Source: Alkalicoccobacillus murimartini
GTDB lineage: Bacteria; Bacillota; Bacilli; Bacillales; Bacillaceae_D
DNA: 64,000 nucleotides
Reading direction: 5' to 3'
NCBI RefSeq assembly: GCF_030813245.1
Contig: NZ_JAUSUA010000004.1
Location: 248,001 to 312,000, forward strand
This document shows positions 1 through 9,463 of this stretch, piece by piece. Positions within the stretch are counted from its first letter, which is position 1; each line of letters begins with the position of its first letter. The position numbers and the translations under genes are program-made. The notes beneath the pieces are model-generated. The model did no database searches. It saw nothing but the letters and a program-made list of their open reading frames with translations, and was not told where the DNA came from.

Positions 1-885
1 ACTATTTAATTCAGCTAACGACTGGGCAAGAACTTTTCCGATATTGTGTGCTTGTGTCTCAACATCTAAATGCGCTCCGCCTTTAGCCTCAAGAATAATT
101 TCATCAATAATTTCTAGTTTCTTTAAATCTGGTGCTGTGATCATCATCGTTTCAGCGGCTCTTTGAGCTTGGGTAGCATCTTTCCATAACAAAGCGGCTG
201 CCCCTTCAGGTGAGATAACCGAATAGGTTGAGTTCTCCAGCATGTGAATATGATCTGCGACACCTAACGCTAATGCCCCACCACTACCACCTTCACCAAT
301 GACAATGGATACAACAGGTACCGTCAGTCCAGCCATCTCAAGTAGGTTTCTGGCAATCGCTTCACTTTGACCACGTTCTTCTGACTCTTTACCTGGGTCT
401 GCCCCTTTGGTATCTATGAAACAAATAATTGGTCGCTTAAATTTTTCTGCCTGTTTCATTAAGCGGAGAGCTTTTCGGTACCCTTCAGGTCGAGGGGAGC
501 CGAAATTACGTCGGATGTTTTCCTTTGTATCCTTCCCACGCTGATGACCAATGACCGTAACTGCCTGTCCGTTAAACTTTGCAATCCCACCTACTATTGC
601 TTCATCTTCACTAAATAGACGGTCACCATGTAGCTCAATAAAATTTTCGAACAAGTGAGAGATATAATCTAGCGTCGTAGGCCTTTTGCTATTTCGAGCA
701 ATTTGAACCCGTTCCCACGGTTTGAGGTTTCCATATATCTCTTTTTCAAGCTCGTGCAGACGATCTTCCATTCGCTTAATTTCAGCAGATAAATCAATAT
801 CCTTTTCATACGCGAAAGATTGAAGTTCCTCGATCTTTTCTTTTAATTCGTTAATAGGCTTTTCAAACACCATTTCGTTCACCAT
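1..885 (-). CDS. accA: Acetyl-CoA carboxylase carboxyltransferase subunit alpha (3' end outside window)
   Basis: AccA pairs with AccD to move the carboxyl group from carboxybiotin to acetyl-CoA, the first committed step of fatty acid synthesis in the cytoplasm. The frame runs 295 codons to the window edge; the family is about 320-325 residues, so roughly 25-30 C-terminal residues are missing. Visible motifs are [12 protein letters not shown] and RPTTLDYI near the N-terminus, [33 protein letters not shown] and [12 protein letters not shown] in the crotonase-like core. The start is chosen at 885 ([10 protein letters not shown]) behind an AAGGGGG about 13 bases away; an in-frame ATG at 873 is possible. 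It lies 22 bases after the accD stop, so the two are surely co-transcribed. The family usually has Tyr where this protein has Asp in TKGADPG. Confidence 0.96.
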   Translation of the reverse strand, partial: MVNEMVFEKPINELKEKIEELQSFAYEKDIDLSAEIKRMEDRLHELEKEIYGNLKPWERVQIARNSKRPTTLDYISHLFENFIELHGDRLFSEDEAIVGGIAKFNGQAVTVIGHQRGKDTKENIRRNFGSPRPEGYRKALRLMKQAEKFKRPIICFIDTKGADPGKESEERGQSEAIARNLLEMAGLTVPVVSIVIGEGGSGGALALGVADHIHMLENSTYSVISPEGAAALLWKDATQAQRAAETMMITAPDLKKLEIIDEIILEAKGGAHLDVETQAHNIGKVLAQSLAELNS

Positions 886-907
886 TTGTTTTCGTTTACC
901 CCCTTCT

Positions 908-1756
908 CTAAGACGACGTATGCATATCTAGTATCTTAGTCAGTGTATCCTTCATCTCATGTCTGGAGATTACTCGATCTAGCTGACCATGCTTGAGTAA
1001 AAACTCCGCTGTTTGAAAGTCATCAGGAAGCTCTTGTCTCGTTGTTTGTTCGATGATTCTCCGACCAGCAAAGCCAATTAAAGCTCCTGGCTCAGCAAAG
1101 TTATAATCACCCAAAGAAGCAAAACTAGCCGATACTCCGCCAGTTGTCGGATGGGTCATAACCGAGATGTATAAGCCCCCAGAACGATGTAGCATTTGTA
1201 GTGCAGAACTGGTCTTAGCCATCTGCATTAAGCTAAGTACACCTTCTTGCATACGCGCACCACCTGAAGCGGTAAACAATAGCATCGGGCATTTTAATTC
1301 AATTGCCTTCTCAATGGCTCTTGTAATCTTTTCGCCAACAACGGTACCCATGCTTCCCATTCGAAAACGTGAATCCATGACGGCAATAACAACAGGGAAA
1401 CTGTTCATTGTTCCTTTTCCTGTGACTACCGCTTCATTTAATTTTGTTTTTTTCCGGTCTGCTTCAAGTTTTTCTTCATAACCCGGAAAGTTAAGAGGGT
1501 TTTTCCCAATTAAATTTTGATCAAACTCAGTAAATGAATTCTCATCTAACAAACTGTCTATTCGTTCATAGGCAGCCATTCTATGATGATGTTTACATGA
1601 AGGACATACTTGAAGATTTTTCTTGAAATCTTTCGTATATAAAATCGTTCCGCAGTTTTGACACTTGGTCATTAGCCCTTCAGGCACTTCCTGTTTTGCT
1701 CTTTCAGATGGTATTGTTGCATAGCGTTTTTTCTTTGAAAATAAATCCTTAAGCAT
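908..1756 (-). CDS. accD: Acetyl-CoA carboxylase carboxyltransferase subunit beta
   Basis: AccD is the zinc-binding beta half of the carboxyltransferase; with AccA it forms the alpha2beta2 enzyme that makes malonyl-CoA. The 282-residue protein has the expected N-terminal zinc ribbon with Cys32, Cys35, Cys51 and Cys54 (CQNC and CPSC pairs), followed by the crotonase-fold core with [28 protein letters not shown] and [20 protein letters not shown]. Length matches the family. The start codon has GAGGTG six bases upstream. accA follows 22 bases later on the same strand. This is the accDA order seen in Bacillus. Confidence 0.97.
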   Translation of the reverse strand: MLKDLFSKKKRYATIPSERAKQEVPEGLMTKCQNCGTILYTKDFKKNLQVCPSCKHHHRMAAYERIDSLLDENSFTEFDQNLIGKNPLNFPGYEEKLEADRKKTKLNEAVVTGKGTMNSFPVVIAVMDSRFRMGSMGTVVGEKITRAIEKAIELKCPMLLFTASGGARMQEGVLSLMQMAKTSSALQMLHRSGGLYISVMTHPTTGGVSASFASLGDYNFAEPGALIGFAGRRIIEQTTRQELPDDFQTAEFLLKHGQLDRVISRHEMKDTLTKILDMHTSS

Positions 1757-1989
1757 GTTTGCACCTCACTAGCATCGACCCCTATATACGTTACGCTTTG
1801 TGTCGATTGCTGAACATGTAATAGCGGGTCCCCTATCATGAGATACCCAAATCAATGTACGTGTTTAAAGTCTATGGATAATATATAAGAAGTAGGACAG
1901 GAATTCAATCTCTCTAAAAAAAAAAACAGTATAAGCTCATTATATTCGATCCTTGTCCCAAGCATTCCTGCAAAAAATCAATTATAACA

Positions 1990-2025
1990 TACAACAAGCC
2001 GGCGGTTATCCTCCGGCTTGTTGTA
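1990..2025 (-). terminator. Hairpin terminator after malic enzyme gene
   Basis: A perfect 13-bp stem (TACAACAAGCCGG with its complement) and a 10-base loop lie just after the malic enzyme stop. The T-tract is weak directly after the stem, with a T6 run slightly further on. The rest of 1757-2045 shows no gene. Confidence 0.75.
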
Positions 2026-2045
2026 TATATAATAAACAAGTAGTA

Positions 2046-3281
2046 TTACTCGTTAATTAATGTCATCTCTCTCGTACGCGCTGCTACTTCTTCTGGGTCT
2101 ACTTTTATACGAGCAACTCCAGTTTCCATAGCGGTCTTAGCTACGGCTGCTGCCACTGCTGGCGCAACACGTGCATCAAATGGTGCAGGGATTACATAAT
2201 CAGTTGTTAGCTCTGATTCATCAATTAGGTTCGCAATCGCGTAAACGGCAGCAACCTTCATTTCTTCGTTAATATGTGTAGCACGAACATCCAAAGCACC
2301 ACGGAAGATACCTGGGAAAGCTAGCACGTTATTTACTTGGTTCGGGAAGTCAGAACGACCTGTACCAATAACAGAAGCACCTGCTGCTTTGGCGTCCTCT
2401 GGCATGATCTCTGGAACCGGGTTAGCCATTGCAAAAATGATTGGATCATCATTCATACTCTCAACCATTTCTTTTGTTACAGCGCCTTCTGCCGATACAC
2501 CAATAAAGACATCTGCCCCTTTGATTACATCAGCAAGAGAACCTTCAAGACGCTTAGAATTTGTCTGTTTAGCTACTGCATCTTTAACTGGGTTCATGCC
2601 ATAGCTTCTGCCCTCAAAGATTGCTCCTTTTGTATCACACATAACAATTTCACGAACACCAAGGCTAAGCATTAATTTAATGATGGCAATACCAGCAGCT
2701 CCTGCGCCGTTTGCTACCACTTTAATTTCAGAAAGCTTTTTACCGCTTAATTTTAATGCGTTAATTAAACCAGCAAGAGTTACAATCGCTGTACCATGTT
2801 GGTCATCATGAAAAATAGGGATGTTTGTCTCTTTTTTCAAACGCTCTTCAATTTCAAAGCAATCAGGTGCAGCAATATCTTCTAGATTCACTCCACCAAA
2901 TGTTGGTTCAAGTAATTTAACCGTTTGAATAATCTCTTCAACACTATTCGTACGAAGGCAAATTGGAAATGCATCTACACCAGCAAATGATTTAAATAAT
3001 ACAGCTTTCCCTTCCATTACCGGCAATGAAGCTTCCGGTCCGATGTTTCCAAGGCCTAATACAGCTGTACCATTACTAACAACAGCAACCATGTTGCCTT
3101 TCATTGTATATTCATAAACGTTTTCTACATCTTCAAAAATTTCTTTACACGGTTCGGCAACACCAGGAGAATAAGCAAGGCTTAAGTCTCTAGCATTTCT
3201 GACTGGAACTTTCGCTTTCGATTCTAGTTTCCCTTTATTCAATCTGTGAATGTGTAGGGCTTCCTCTCTTGTCGTTGGCAA
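2046..3281 (-). CDS. ytsJ: NAD(P)-dependent malic enzyme
   Basis: Malic enzyme oxidatively decarboxylates malate to pyruvate and makes NAD(P)H. It resembles B. subtilis YtsJ (about 410 residues), and the neighbours accD and dnaE are the same as there. The sequence shows the malic domain ([39 protein letters not shown]), the FHDDQHGTA metal-site segment, and a Rossmann motif [12 protein letters not shown]. The start is placed at a TTG (3281) preceded by AAGGAGAG, giving [12 protein letters not shown] and 411 residues. The open frame continues 34 codons upstream, but that stretch is hydrophobic and unlike the family. Cofactor choice cannot be decided from sequence here. Confidence 0.93.
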   Translation of the reverse strand: MPTTREEALHIHRLNKGKLESKAKVPVRNARDLSLAYSPGVAEPCKEIFEDVENVYEYTMKGNMVAVVSNGTAVLGLGNIGPEASLPVMEGKAVLFKSFAGVDAFPICLRTNSVEEIIQTVKLLEPTFGGVNLEDIAAPDCFEIEERLKKETNIPIFHDDQHGTAIVTLAGLINALKLSGKKLSEIKVVANGAGAAGIAIIKLMLSLGVREIVMCDTKGAIFEGRSYGMNPVKDAVAKQTNSKRLEGSLADVIKGADVFIGVSAEGAVTKEMVESMNDDPIIFAMANPVPEIMPEDAKAAGASVIGTGRSDFPNQVNNVLAFPGIFRGALDVRATHINEEMKVAAVYAIANLIDESELTTDYVIPAPFDARVAPAVAAAVAKTAMETGVARIKVDPEEVAARTREMTLINE

Positions 3282-3471
3282 AATATCCACTCTCCTTATA
3301 ATATATATACTTGACCTATAAATGGCCCATCCTCTAACAAACACATTAATTATAAACAAAACTAGAGGCTGAGCCAAGTACATGGACTTCTAAGTTAGGT
3401 GAAATCTCTATTTTTTAAGTTTAAAAAGTCTAACAGTTTTCACCTTTACACAGGAAAGGATCATTTATCAG

Positions 3472-6400
3472 CTATCTTAACACAACATTCTCTTCGCCAA
3501 GTAAGCCCTTCAAGCTCCCTATGACAGGCCCAGATGCATCTATTCTGTAATTCTCAGGCATCTTTCGCCTCTCGTCTACGTCATAAAAGAATAGAATAAC
3601 ATCGGTACTTCCGTTTGACTGCAACAGCAGGTCCTTAACTTGCACAAGTAAGTCAGATTGAGATGAAACTCGAATGAATAAGGTTTTCATTCGTGCTCTA
3701 TCTTGAAGCTTGTCTAATGGTACGGCCCGATCAACTAGAAACTGAGTCGTATCCCGACTATCATCCATCCGTCCTTCTAGAAATACCAGGTGATTTGGTT
3801 TTAAGAAATGTCCGCTTTCCTTCCAAACTTTCGGGAAGACTGTTGCTTCACACTGGCTACTTTCATCCCCAATTTTTAAGAAGGCCATTGGGTCGCCTTT
3901 TTTAGTAGTAATTCTACGTGAATCCTCTACTAAACAAGCAATTCGTACTTTTCCTTTGTGACTGTATGCCTCTTCTAGAGAAATCCGATCATAAGTCTGA
4001 AGTACTTCTTTGTATTCTTCTACAGGATGACCAGATAAATAGAAGCCTAACGCTTGTTTCTCATACATCAATTTTTCTGTAGCAAGTAGAGGTTCTGCAT
4101 CCAGATAAGACGGTGGTTTAGGATTTAGTGTAAATAGTCCTTCCGTTTCCGCTTGAAACTCCCTAACACTTTTTCCATATTCAAATGCCTCATCAAGAGA
4201 TCGTAACAAGACCGACCGCTCTATCTCCCACTCATCAAAGACTCCAGCCTTAATTAAACTCTCTACTGTTCGTTTTGGAACTAGTTGAGCGTTTAGTCGA
4301 GTACAAAAGTCAAACAAATGCGTAAAAGGCTTTCTCGTTCGTTCACGTAAGATCTCCTGAACAGCCTTAACACCGACATGCTCAATTGATAACAGTCCAA
4401 ATCGTATACCATCCGAGCCATATGTAAATAAATGCTGGCTGTTGCTTATGGAAGGTGGGAGGATCACTTGCTTATGCTGTTTGGCTTCCTTTAGATAAAA
4501 TGAAAGTCTCTCTTGATTATGCCATACAGAAGACAGAAGTGCAGTATAAAAAGCAGATGGATAATGCGTTTTAAGGTAAGCTAGCTGATAACTTAATAAA
4601 CTATAAGCAACAGCATGGCTACGGTTAAATCCATAATTAGCAAAGCGTTCAATTAAACCATACGCATGTTCTGCTACCGATCGATCATAACCGAGTTCAG
4701 TAGAGCGTATAACAAAGTCTTTTTTTTGTTCATGTAAGTCGCTCTGATTCTTTTTACTAATCGCCCTTCTTAATAGATCTGCTTCAGCCATAGAGAATCC
4801 AGCTAGCTTTGAGGCTAATTGCATAATCTGTTCCTGATAAACCAACACACCATAAGTCGGACTTAAAATAGACTCTACATCCGCGTGCAAGTAGGTAACG
4901 GTGCGCTTCTTATGCTTCCCTTCGATATACGTAGGGATATAATCCATCGGGCCTGGACGATACAAAGCATTAACCGCTACAATGTCTTCAAATTCTGTTG
5001 GCCCTAGACGTGCTAATACATTCCGCATTCCATCGGACTCGAGCTGGAAAACACCCGTTGTATCTCCACTAGCAAGAAGCTTATAAGTGGCTTTGTCCTC
5101 CAAAGGAAATCTACTAATCTTCAATGACTTATTTTCTTGTTTATTTATACTTGCCAAGATCGTTTCAAGTAAGGTCAGGTTACGCAAACCCAAGAAATCA
5201 AATTTTAGTAGACCTACTTGCTGAACTACATCCATTGGAGCTTGAGTAAGTGGGATCTTAGCTCGACCTTGTTCTAATGCCACTCGCTCTGTAAGAGGCT
5301 CAGCACTTATAATGACACCAGCTGCATGCGTAGAAGTATGTCTTGGTAACCCTTCAATGGACTGAGCGGATTTGATCAAGTTTTCCACAGCGCTTTGATC
5401 CTGAATAAGTTGCTGCAATGCTTTACTTTGTTCTATCGCCTGAACAATGGTGATCTTAGGAGTGGATGGTATTTCTCTTACAATTCGTTCAAGTAAATTC
5501 GGTTCTGTACCTAACACCTTCGCCGATGCCCTTATCGCTGCTTTTGCTGCAAAGGTTCCAAATGTAATGATCTGTGCAACACGATCCTCACCATAGCGAC
5601 CTTGCACATACTCGATCACTTCATCTCGTCTATGGTCCGGAAAATCAATATCAATATCCGGTAATGAAACACGCTCTGGATTCAAAAAACGCTCAAATAA
5701 CAAATTATAGGCTAGTGGGTCCACATGCGTTATATACAGACAGTAAGCAACAATTGAACCAGCTGCTGATCCACGACCCGGCCCTGCGATAATCCCCTGA
5801 TTCCTTGCGTACTTCATAAAATCCCACACGATTAAAAAATAATCACTGAAACCCATTTGTTCAATCACAGAAAGCTCATAATCAAGTCGTTTCTGGATCT
5901 CTTCATTCCGTTCACTATACCTTTGTTGCAATCCATTCTCACACAGCGTCCGTAAATAAGAGGTGGCTGATTGATCGGTTACAGGATATTTAGGGAGCTG
6001 AACGGTCAAATCAAGTTCGATATGCGTTGAATCAGCTAGCATTTCACTCTCTTTTAACGTTTGTGGAAAAGAATGAAATAATGACTCCATCTCTTCAGGA
6101 GTTGGCAAACAAAAGTCAGGATGATTTAATTCATTCAGGCCTTTTTCAGTAGCAATCGCCTGTAACAATTGATAAGAGTATTGATCTTCGTTACGCATAT
6201 AACGGATCGGTTTTGCAGCAATAAGGGGAACATTTTGTTCTTTAGAAAATTGGTCTAATTGGCGTTGGAACGTTGTATCTTCGTCATGTTGAAGCTCTAA
6301 ATACCAGGAAAGTTCTCCGCTTTTCCAAGTACGTAACCATTGAATGGCTTTTTCCTTTTGGTCTGATTGGATATAACCATATACAGCCCCCTGTTTATAG

Positions 6401-6792
6401 GGAATAATGACCGCACAGTGGTTGATAGATGCCTCCAGCCATTCTTGTTTCTCTACAAAAGCTTGTTTATCATTCTTCATGCCAATCATCGTAGCTAGGT
6501 GAAGCAGCTCTGTATAACCTGCATTTGACTTAGCAATCAAGCGAAGGGTAAAGAACTGCTCTTCCCCATCATCTCGAGATTCGGCAACCGTTACTTCTAG
6601 ACCTAGCAATGGCTTTATACCATGCTTCAGACAGGATTGATAGAAAGGGATTGAACCATACATGACATGATGATCCGTTAGAGCCAAAGCCTGATAGCCA
6701 AGCTCTTTGGCTGTGCTTACGAGCTGATCAATCCGGTTTGCTGATTGTAATAGACTGTATTCACTATAGACCGAGGTCTGGACCATTCCCAT
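3472..6792 (-). CDS. dnaE: DNA polymerase III alpha subunit, DnaE type
   Basis: DnaE is the second replicative polymerase of Firmicutes; it extends primers on the lagging strand and hands over to PolC. The protein is 1106 residues, close to B. subtilis DnaE (about 1115). It has an N-terminal PHP domain (LALTDHHVMYGSIPFY), the polymerase palm (GPGRGSAAGSIVAYCL and SLPDIDIDFPDHRRDEV, which carries catalytic aspartates), a fingers region, a helix-hairpin-helix segment and a C-terminal OB fold (VRIACLVEDSRRIT). The start is the ATG at 6792, seven bases after GGGAG; 15 upstream codons in frame are not family-like. The usual HxH near the PHP N-terminus is not present. The gene is divergent from ytrH. 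Confidence 0.96.
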   Translation of the reverse strand: MGMVQTSVYSEYSLLQSANRIDQLVSTAKELGYQALALTDHHVMYGSIPFYQSCLKHGIKPLLGLEVTVAESRDDGEEQFFTLRLIAKSNAGYTELLHLATMIGMKNDKQAFVEKQEWLEASINHCAVIIPYKQGAVYGYIQSDQKEKAIQWLRTWKSGELSWYLELQHDEDTTFQRQLDQFSKEQNVPLIAAKPIRYMRNEDQYSYQLLQAIATEKGLNELNHPDFCLPTPEEMESLFHSFPQTLKESEMLADSTHIELDLTVQLPKYPVTDQSATSYLRTLCENGLQQRYSERNEEIQKRLDYELSVIEQMGFSDYFLIVWDFMKYARNQGIIAGPGRGSAAGSIVAYCLYITHVDPLAYNLLFERFLNPERVSLPDIDIDFPDHRRDEVIEYVQGRYGEDRVAQIITFGTFAAKAAIRASAKVLGTEPNLLERIVREIPSTPKITIVQAIEQSKALQQLIQDQSAVENLIKSAQSIEGLPRHTSTHAAGVIISAEPLTERVALEQGRAKIPLTQAPMDVVQQVGLLKFDFLGLRNLTLLETILASINKQENKSLKISRFPLEDKATYKLLASGDTTGVFQLESDGMRNVLARLGPTEFEDIVAVNALYRPGPMDYIPTYIEGKHKKRTVTYLHADVESILSPTYGVLVYQEQIMQLASKLAGFSMAEADLLRRAISKKNQSDLHEQKKDFVIRSTELGYDRSVAEHAYGLIERFANYGFNRSHAVAYSLLSYQLAYLKTHYPSAFYTALLSSVWHNQERLSFYLKEAKQHKQVILPPSISNSQHLFTYGSDGIRFGLLSIEHVGVKAVQEILRERTRKPFTHLFDFCTRLNAQLVPKRTVESLIKAGVFDEWEIERSVLLRSLDEAFEYGKSVREFQAETEGLFTLNPKPPSYLDAEPLLATEKLMYEKQALGFYLSGHPVEEYKEVLQTYDRISLEEAYSHKGKVRIACLVEDSRRITTKKGDPMAFLKIGDESSQCEATVFPKVWKESGHFLKPNHLVFLEGRMDDSRDTTQFLVDRAVPLDKLQDRARMKTLFIRVSSQSDLLVQVKDLLLQSNGSTDVILFFYDVDERRKMPENYRIDASGPVIGSLKGLLGEENVVLR

Positions 6793-6822
6793 GCTGATTC
6801 TCCCTTCAAATATATTAATGAT

Positions 6823-6853
6823 GCATACTTTGTACAACCTACCTCATATACAT
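6823..6853 (+). promoter_or_regulatory. Candidate sigma-E promoter for ytrHI
   Basis: GCATACT at 6823-6829, a 15-base spacer and CATATACA at 6845 resemble the sporulation sigma-E -35 (KMATATT) and -10 (CATACAnT) elements with about three mismatches. B. subtilis ytrHI is sigma-E controlled. The match alone is modest. Confidence 0.4.
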
Positions 6854-6883
6854 GAAGACGACCATAAAAAGGAGGCGGCTGTG

Positions 6884-7216
6884 TTGACTAGAGAGATGCT
6901 TGCAACCTTAGTCATTGATTTTTTTGTTGCATTTGGTGTAATAATTGGCGGTGCACTAATCGGAGGCATAGGTGCATTCATCCTAGGAAAACCTCCACTT
7001 TTAGCCATCCATAACTTAGCAGGAAGCTTGAAAATTTGGGCTATCGTTGCTGCTTTAGGAGGAACATTTGATGCGATTACCACGTTGGAGCGTGGTTTAT
7101 TTAGCGGCATACATGATGACATTTACCGAACATTGCTCATGGTCTTTGCCGCATTATGTGGTGCCCACACTGGAACCATCTTAATTCAATGGATTGTCGG
7201 AGAACCACTCTCCTAA
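6884..7216 (+). CDS. ytrH: Sporulation membrane protein YtrH
   Basis: YtrH is a small membrane protein made in the mother cell during sporulation; in B. subtilis ytrHI is needed for efficient sporulation. This 110-residue product has several hydrophobic helices (DFFVAFGVIIGGALIGGIG, SLKIWAIVAALGGTFDAI and a C-terminal one), matching the roughly 113-residue family. The TTG at 6884 is chosen because GGAGG (6871-6875) is eight bases upstream. A longer frame opens at 6791 but has no ribosome-binding site. Its stop codon overlaps the ytrI start (TAATG), so the two are coupled. Its exact molecular role is unknown. Confidence 0.88.
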   Translation: MTREMLATLVIDFFVAFGVIIGGALIGGIGAFILGKPPLLAIHNLAGSLKIWAIVAALGGTFDAITTLERGLFSGIHDDIYRTLLMVFAALCGAHTGTILIQWIVGEPLS

Positions 7217-7722
7217 TGAGAATGCCAACAAACGTCCCCCGTCCAGGTTGGTTGCGGTTTTTTGCTGGCATTATGATCGGAAGTATTCTTGGATGGGTAT
7301 TCTTTTTGTTCCAATATGGACAAATATATGAAGGCATGATGGTTACTAGAGTGCAACAAAATTTAAAAATAGAAACGCTACAGGAACGAATTGAACAACT
7401 GGTTAGTGAACAGAGAAATCAAAATGAAGAGAATCAAAAGAAGCTCACCATTCAACAAATTGAGATTCACTTTACTGACGATTCAGATTTAGATCTTGAT
7501 CAGCTTACCGTCTACGAGATTCGTCAAAAAGTCTTATCCGAATTAGCTTATTTAGAGCGTAAGGATATTGAATCTGTCCACCATACAAAAGAACTGATGA
7601 TCCGCACAATTGAAAATAAACGATTCTCCGTTGAAGATAAACGATATCACGTGCAAATCAATGAAGTGTACCTGTTCACAACACTCCATATTTACGCCGA
7701 AATTCGTCTAGAGGACACATGA
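7216..7722 (+). CDS. ytrI: Sporulation membrane protein YtrI
   Basis: This is the partner of YtrH and is also a sporulation protein. It is 168 residues long. One N-terminal membrane helix (about residues 13-33, FFAGIMIGSILGWVFFLF) is followed by a coiled-coil stretch rich in Glu, Gln and Lys and then a mixed C-terminal domain outside the membrane. The ATG at 7216 overlaps the ytrH stop as TAATG; GGAG lies about 12 bases upstream, so translation probably depends on ytrH. The frame is open upstream to 7156, but that part overlaps ytrH and does not resemble the family. Confidence 0.87.
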   Translation: MRMPTNVPRPGWLRFFAGIMIGSILGWVFFLFQYGQIYEGMMVTRVQQNLKIETLQERIEQLVSEQRNQNEENQKKLTIQQIEIHFTDDSDLDLDQLTVYEIRQKVLSELAYLERKDIESVHHTKELMIRTIENKRFSVEDKRYHVQINEVYLFTTLHIYAEIRLEDT

Positions 7723-7809
7723 ATTATCTGAAATTTCATCAAAGGACTGGATTTAGCCAACTTTTCCTTTATACTAGAGAATAGACGAAAGGTAAGGAGG
7801 CCATCCAAT

Positions 7810-8028
7810 ATGGACGTGACTGGTAAAGATATGGTCATCAATCGTAAGGATATGGCACGAAAAAAGCTTGCAAAGCTCAAAGCAGGTCAAAGTGCCTTCA
7901 CCGAGACCAAAGAAGTTGCCGATCTTTTGCGTAAGTATGCTAAAGAAGAAGGCGTTCTTTTTGAAGAAGATGACACTGATTTAGGTGCATGGTTTATCCC
8001 GCAATCCCAGACAGAGAAAAGTGAATAA
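7810..8028 (+). CDS. Small conserved-type protein of unknown function
   Basis: I do not recognise a function. The product has 72 residues, is hydrophilic and has no signal peptide or membrane segment: a basic N-terminal half (KDMARKKLAKLKAG) is followed by an acidic C-terminal half (EEGVLFEEDDTDLGAWF). AAGGAGG stands 10 bases before the ATG, and a hairpin follows the stop, so this is a real transcription unit. It sits between ytrI and convergent nrnA, where B. subtilis also carries a short gene. A DNA- or RNA-binding or adaptor role could be guessed from charge only. Confidence 0.75.
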   Translation: MDVTGKDMVINRKDMARKKLAKLKAGQSAFTETKEVADLLRKYAKEEGVLFEEDDTDLGAWFIPQSQTEKSE

Positions 8029-8037
8029 GAGAGTAAA

Positions 8038-8064
8038 GAGAGGGCTTCAGTAAGAAGGCCTCTT
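8038..8064. terminator. Terminator between the small gene and nrnA
   Basis: An imperfect stem (GAGAGGGCTTC with GAAGGCCTCTT, one mismatch) is followed by TTTT on the plus strand. It may serve both convergent genes. Confidence 0.6.
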
Positions 8065-8079
8065 TTCATTTGGTCTTTA

Positions 8080-9006
8080 TTAGCTAATACGGATAAGCTT
8101 AGAGACAATCTCCTCTGTCTCTTCCCATGAATAAGCCGCCGTTGCACCGGAAGCCATTGTATGTCCCCCACCTTCATGCTCAGCAGCAATTCCATTAATA
8201 ATTGGACCACGTGAACGCAATCTAACCCGAATACGATCTTCTTCTTCCACAAAAAACACCCATGTCTTTAACCCTTCAACTGAAGAGAATACATTAACGA
8301 GCTGTGAGGATTCATTCGAAGTGACCCCAAATGACTCAAGGACCTCCTTCTTTAATTTCATCACGCCAACCTTTTGATCATGTATTTCAAAATGTTGAAG
8401 AACATAGCCTTCCAATCGGGTCATCTTTAGATCACGTTTATATAGCTCGGCATAAAAATCATTCACTTCAATTTCTTGCTCAAGTAATAGTGCAGTTCTA
8501 CGAAGCGTTTCTGGTTTAGTGTTAGGGTATCTGAACCTACCAGTGTCTCCAACAATGCCCGCATATAAAAGTAAAGCTGACTGTTTAGATAATGTTAAGT
8601 GTTCACTGTTCTCAACAAGCTCCACAATCATTTCGCTTGTTGAGCTTGCTGTGATGTCTACCCACATGACATCACCATAAGGCTCTTCATTCGGATGATG
8701 GTCTAGCTTGATTACCTTTGAACCAAGATTAAATCGATGATCACTGATCCGATCCTGATTAGCGCTATCACAAACAATCACTAATGCTTCTGAGTAAGCT
8801 TCATCTGGAATGCTATCCATCTCTCCCAAAAATACTAATGATGATTCTGTCTCTCCGACCGAATAAATTGCTTTTTCGGGATATGCTTCTTTTAAAATAG
8901 TGGCCAAACCAAGCTGTGACCCTAAAGCATCAGGATCTGGACGAACATGCCTGTGAATAATAATGGTTTTATGTTGAGAAATCATGTCTAAAATAGCCTG
9001 CTTCAT
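8080..9006 (-). CDS. nrnA: DHH-family nanoRNase / 3'-phosphoadenosine phosphatase
   Basis: NrnA degrades RNA fragments of two to five nucleotides and can also dephosphorylate pAp, a by-product of sulfate assimilation. The 308-residue protein (B. subtilis about 313) has the DHH metal-binding motifs: HRHVRPDPDALGSQ near residue 20, VICDSANQDR near 83, the signature LDHHPNE near 101, and a C-terminal DHHA1 domain with EGGGHTMASGA near the end, which binds substrate. AAGGAG precedes the ATG by seven bases. It is divergent from ytpI, as in B. subtilis. Confidence 0.93.
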   Translation of the reverse strand: MKQAILDMISQHKTIIIHRHVRPDPDALGSQLGLATILKEAYPEKAIYSVGETESSLVFLGEMDSIPDEAYSEALVIVCDSANQDRISDHRFNLGSKVIKLDHHPNEEPYGDVMWVDITASSTSEMIVELVENSEHLTLSKQSALLLYAGIVGDTGRFRYPNTKPETLRRTALLLEQEIEVNDFYAELYKRDLKMTRLEGYVLQHFEIHDQKVGVMKLKKEVLESFGVTSNESSQLVNVFSSVEGLKTWVFFVEEEDRIRVRLRSRGPIINGIAAEHEGGGHTMASGATAAYSWEETEEIVSKLIRIS

Positions 9007-9107
9007 AATGAACTCCTTTTATGTATGTGTTTACAATCGATCTAGCTATTTTTCAAAATGCGCGCTACAATGCAAATAAGGTAAATGTATCTCAAGGAGG
9101 TCTACTC

Positions 9108-9401
9108 ATGGATAAATTGCTAATCATCCTCATTGTTTTAATGGGTGTCTTTTTCTTTTATAACCGAGTTCAGGCTTGGAGAAAGCCAGATTCACTGCTT
9201 AAGAAAATATTTGAGACCCGCTCACGCTTGTTTCTTGGTTTATTCCTGGGTGTGTTTAGTTTAAACTTGCTCATCAATCCTCGATCCGGAATTGATATGG
9301 CTGTAGGCATCGTCTTAATGGTGTTTGCTTTAGCTAACACCATTTATGGCTTTAAAGCGTACAAGCATTACATCGCTCAGGCTGAACCAAGCAATTCATA
9401 A
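9108..9401 (+). CDS. ytpI: YtpI family small membrane protein
   Basis: The protein has 97 residues with three hydrophobic stretches: residues 1-17, a middle segment around FLGLFLGVFSLNLLI and a third around GIVLMVFALANTIYGF. It probably lies in the cytoplasmic membrane. The start is the ATG at 9108, seven bases after AAGGAGG; the frame is open upstream to 9021 but without a ribosome-binding site. Position between nrnA and ytoI identifies it as YtpI. The function is unknown. A strong hairpin follows. Confidence 0.85.
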   Translation: MDKLLIILIVLMGVFFFYNRVQAWRKPDSLLKKIFETRSRLFLGLFLGVFSLNLLINPRSGIDMAVGIVLMVFALANTIYGFKAYKHYIAQAEPSNS

Positions 9402-9411
9402 AAACAGGATG

Positions 9412-9441
9412 GACCCATAAGCCGCGTTTGGCTTATGGGTC
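9412..9441 (+). terminator. Terminator after ytpI
   Basis: A perfect 12-bp stem (GACCCATAAGCC with its complement), six-base loop, then TTAACTTTTT. It could also serve ytoI from the other side. Confidence 0.85.
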
Positions 9442-9463
9442 TTAACTTTTTGTACCTGCCTAT

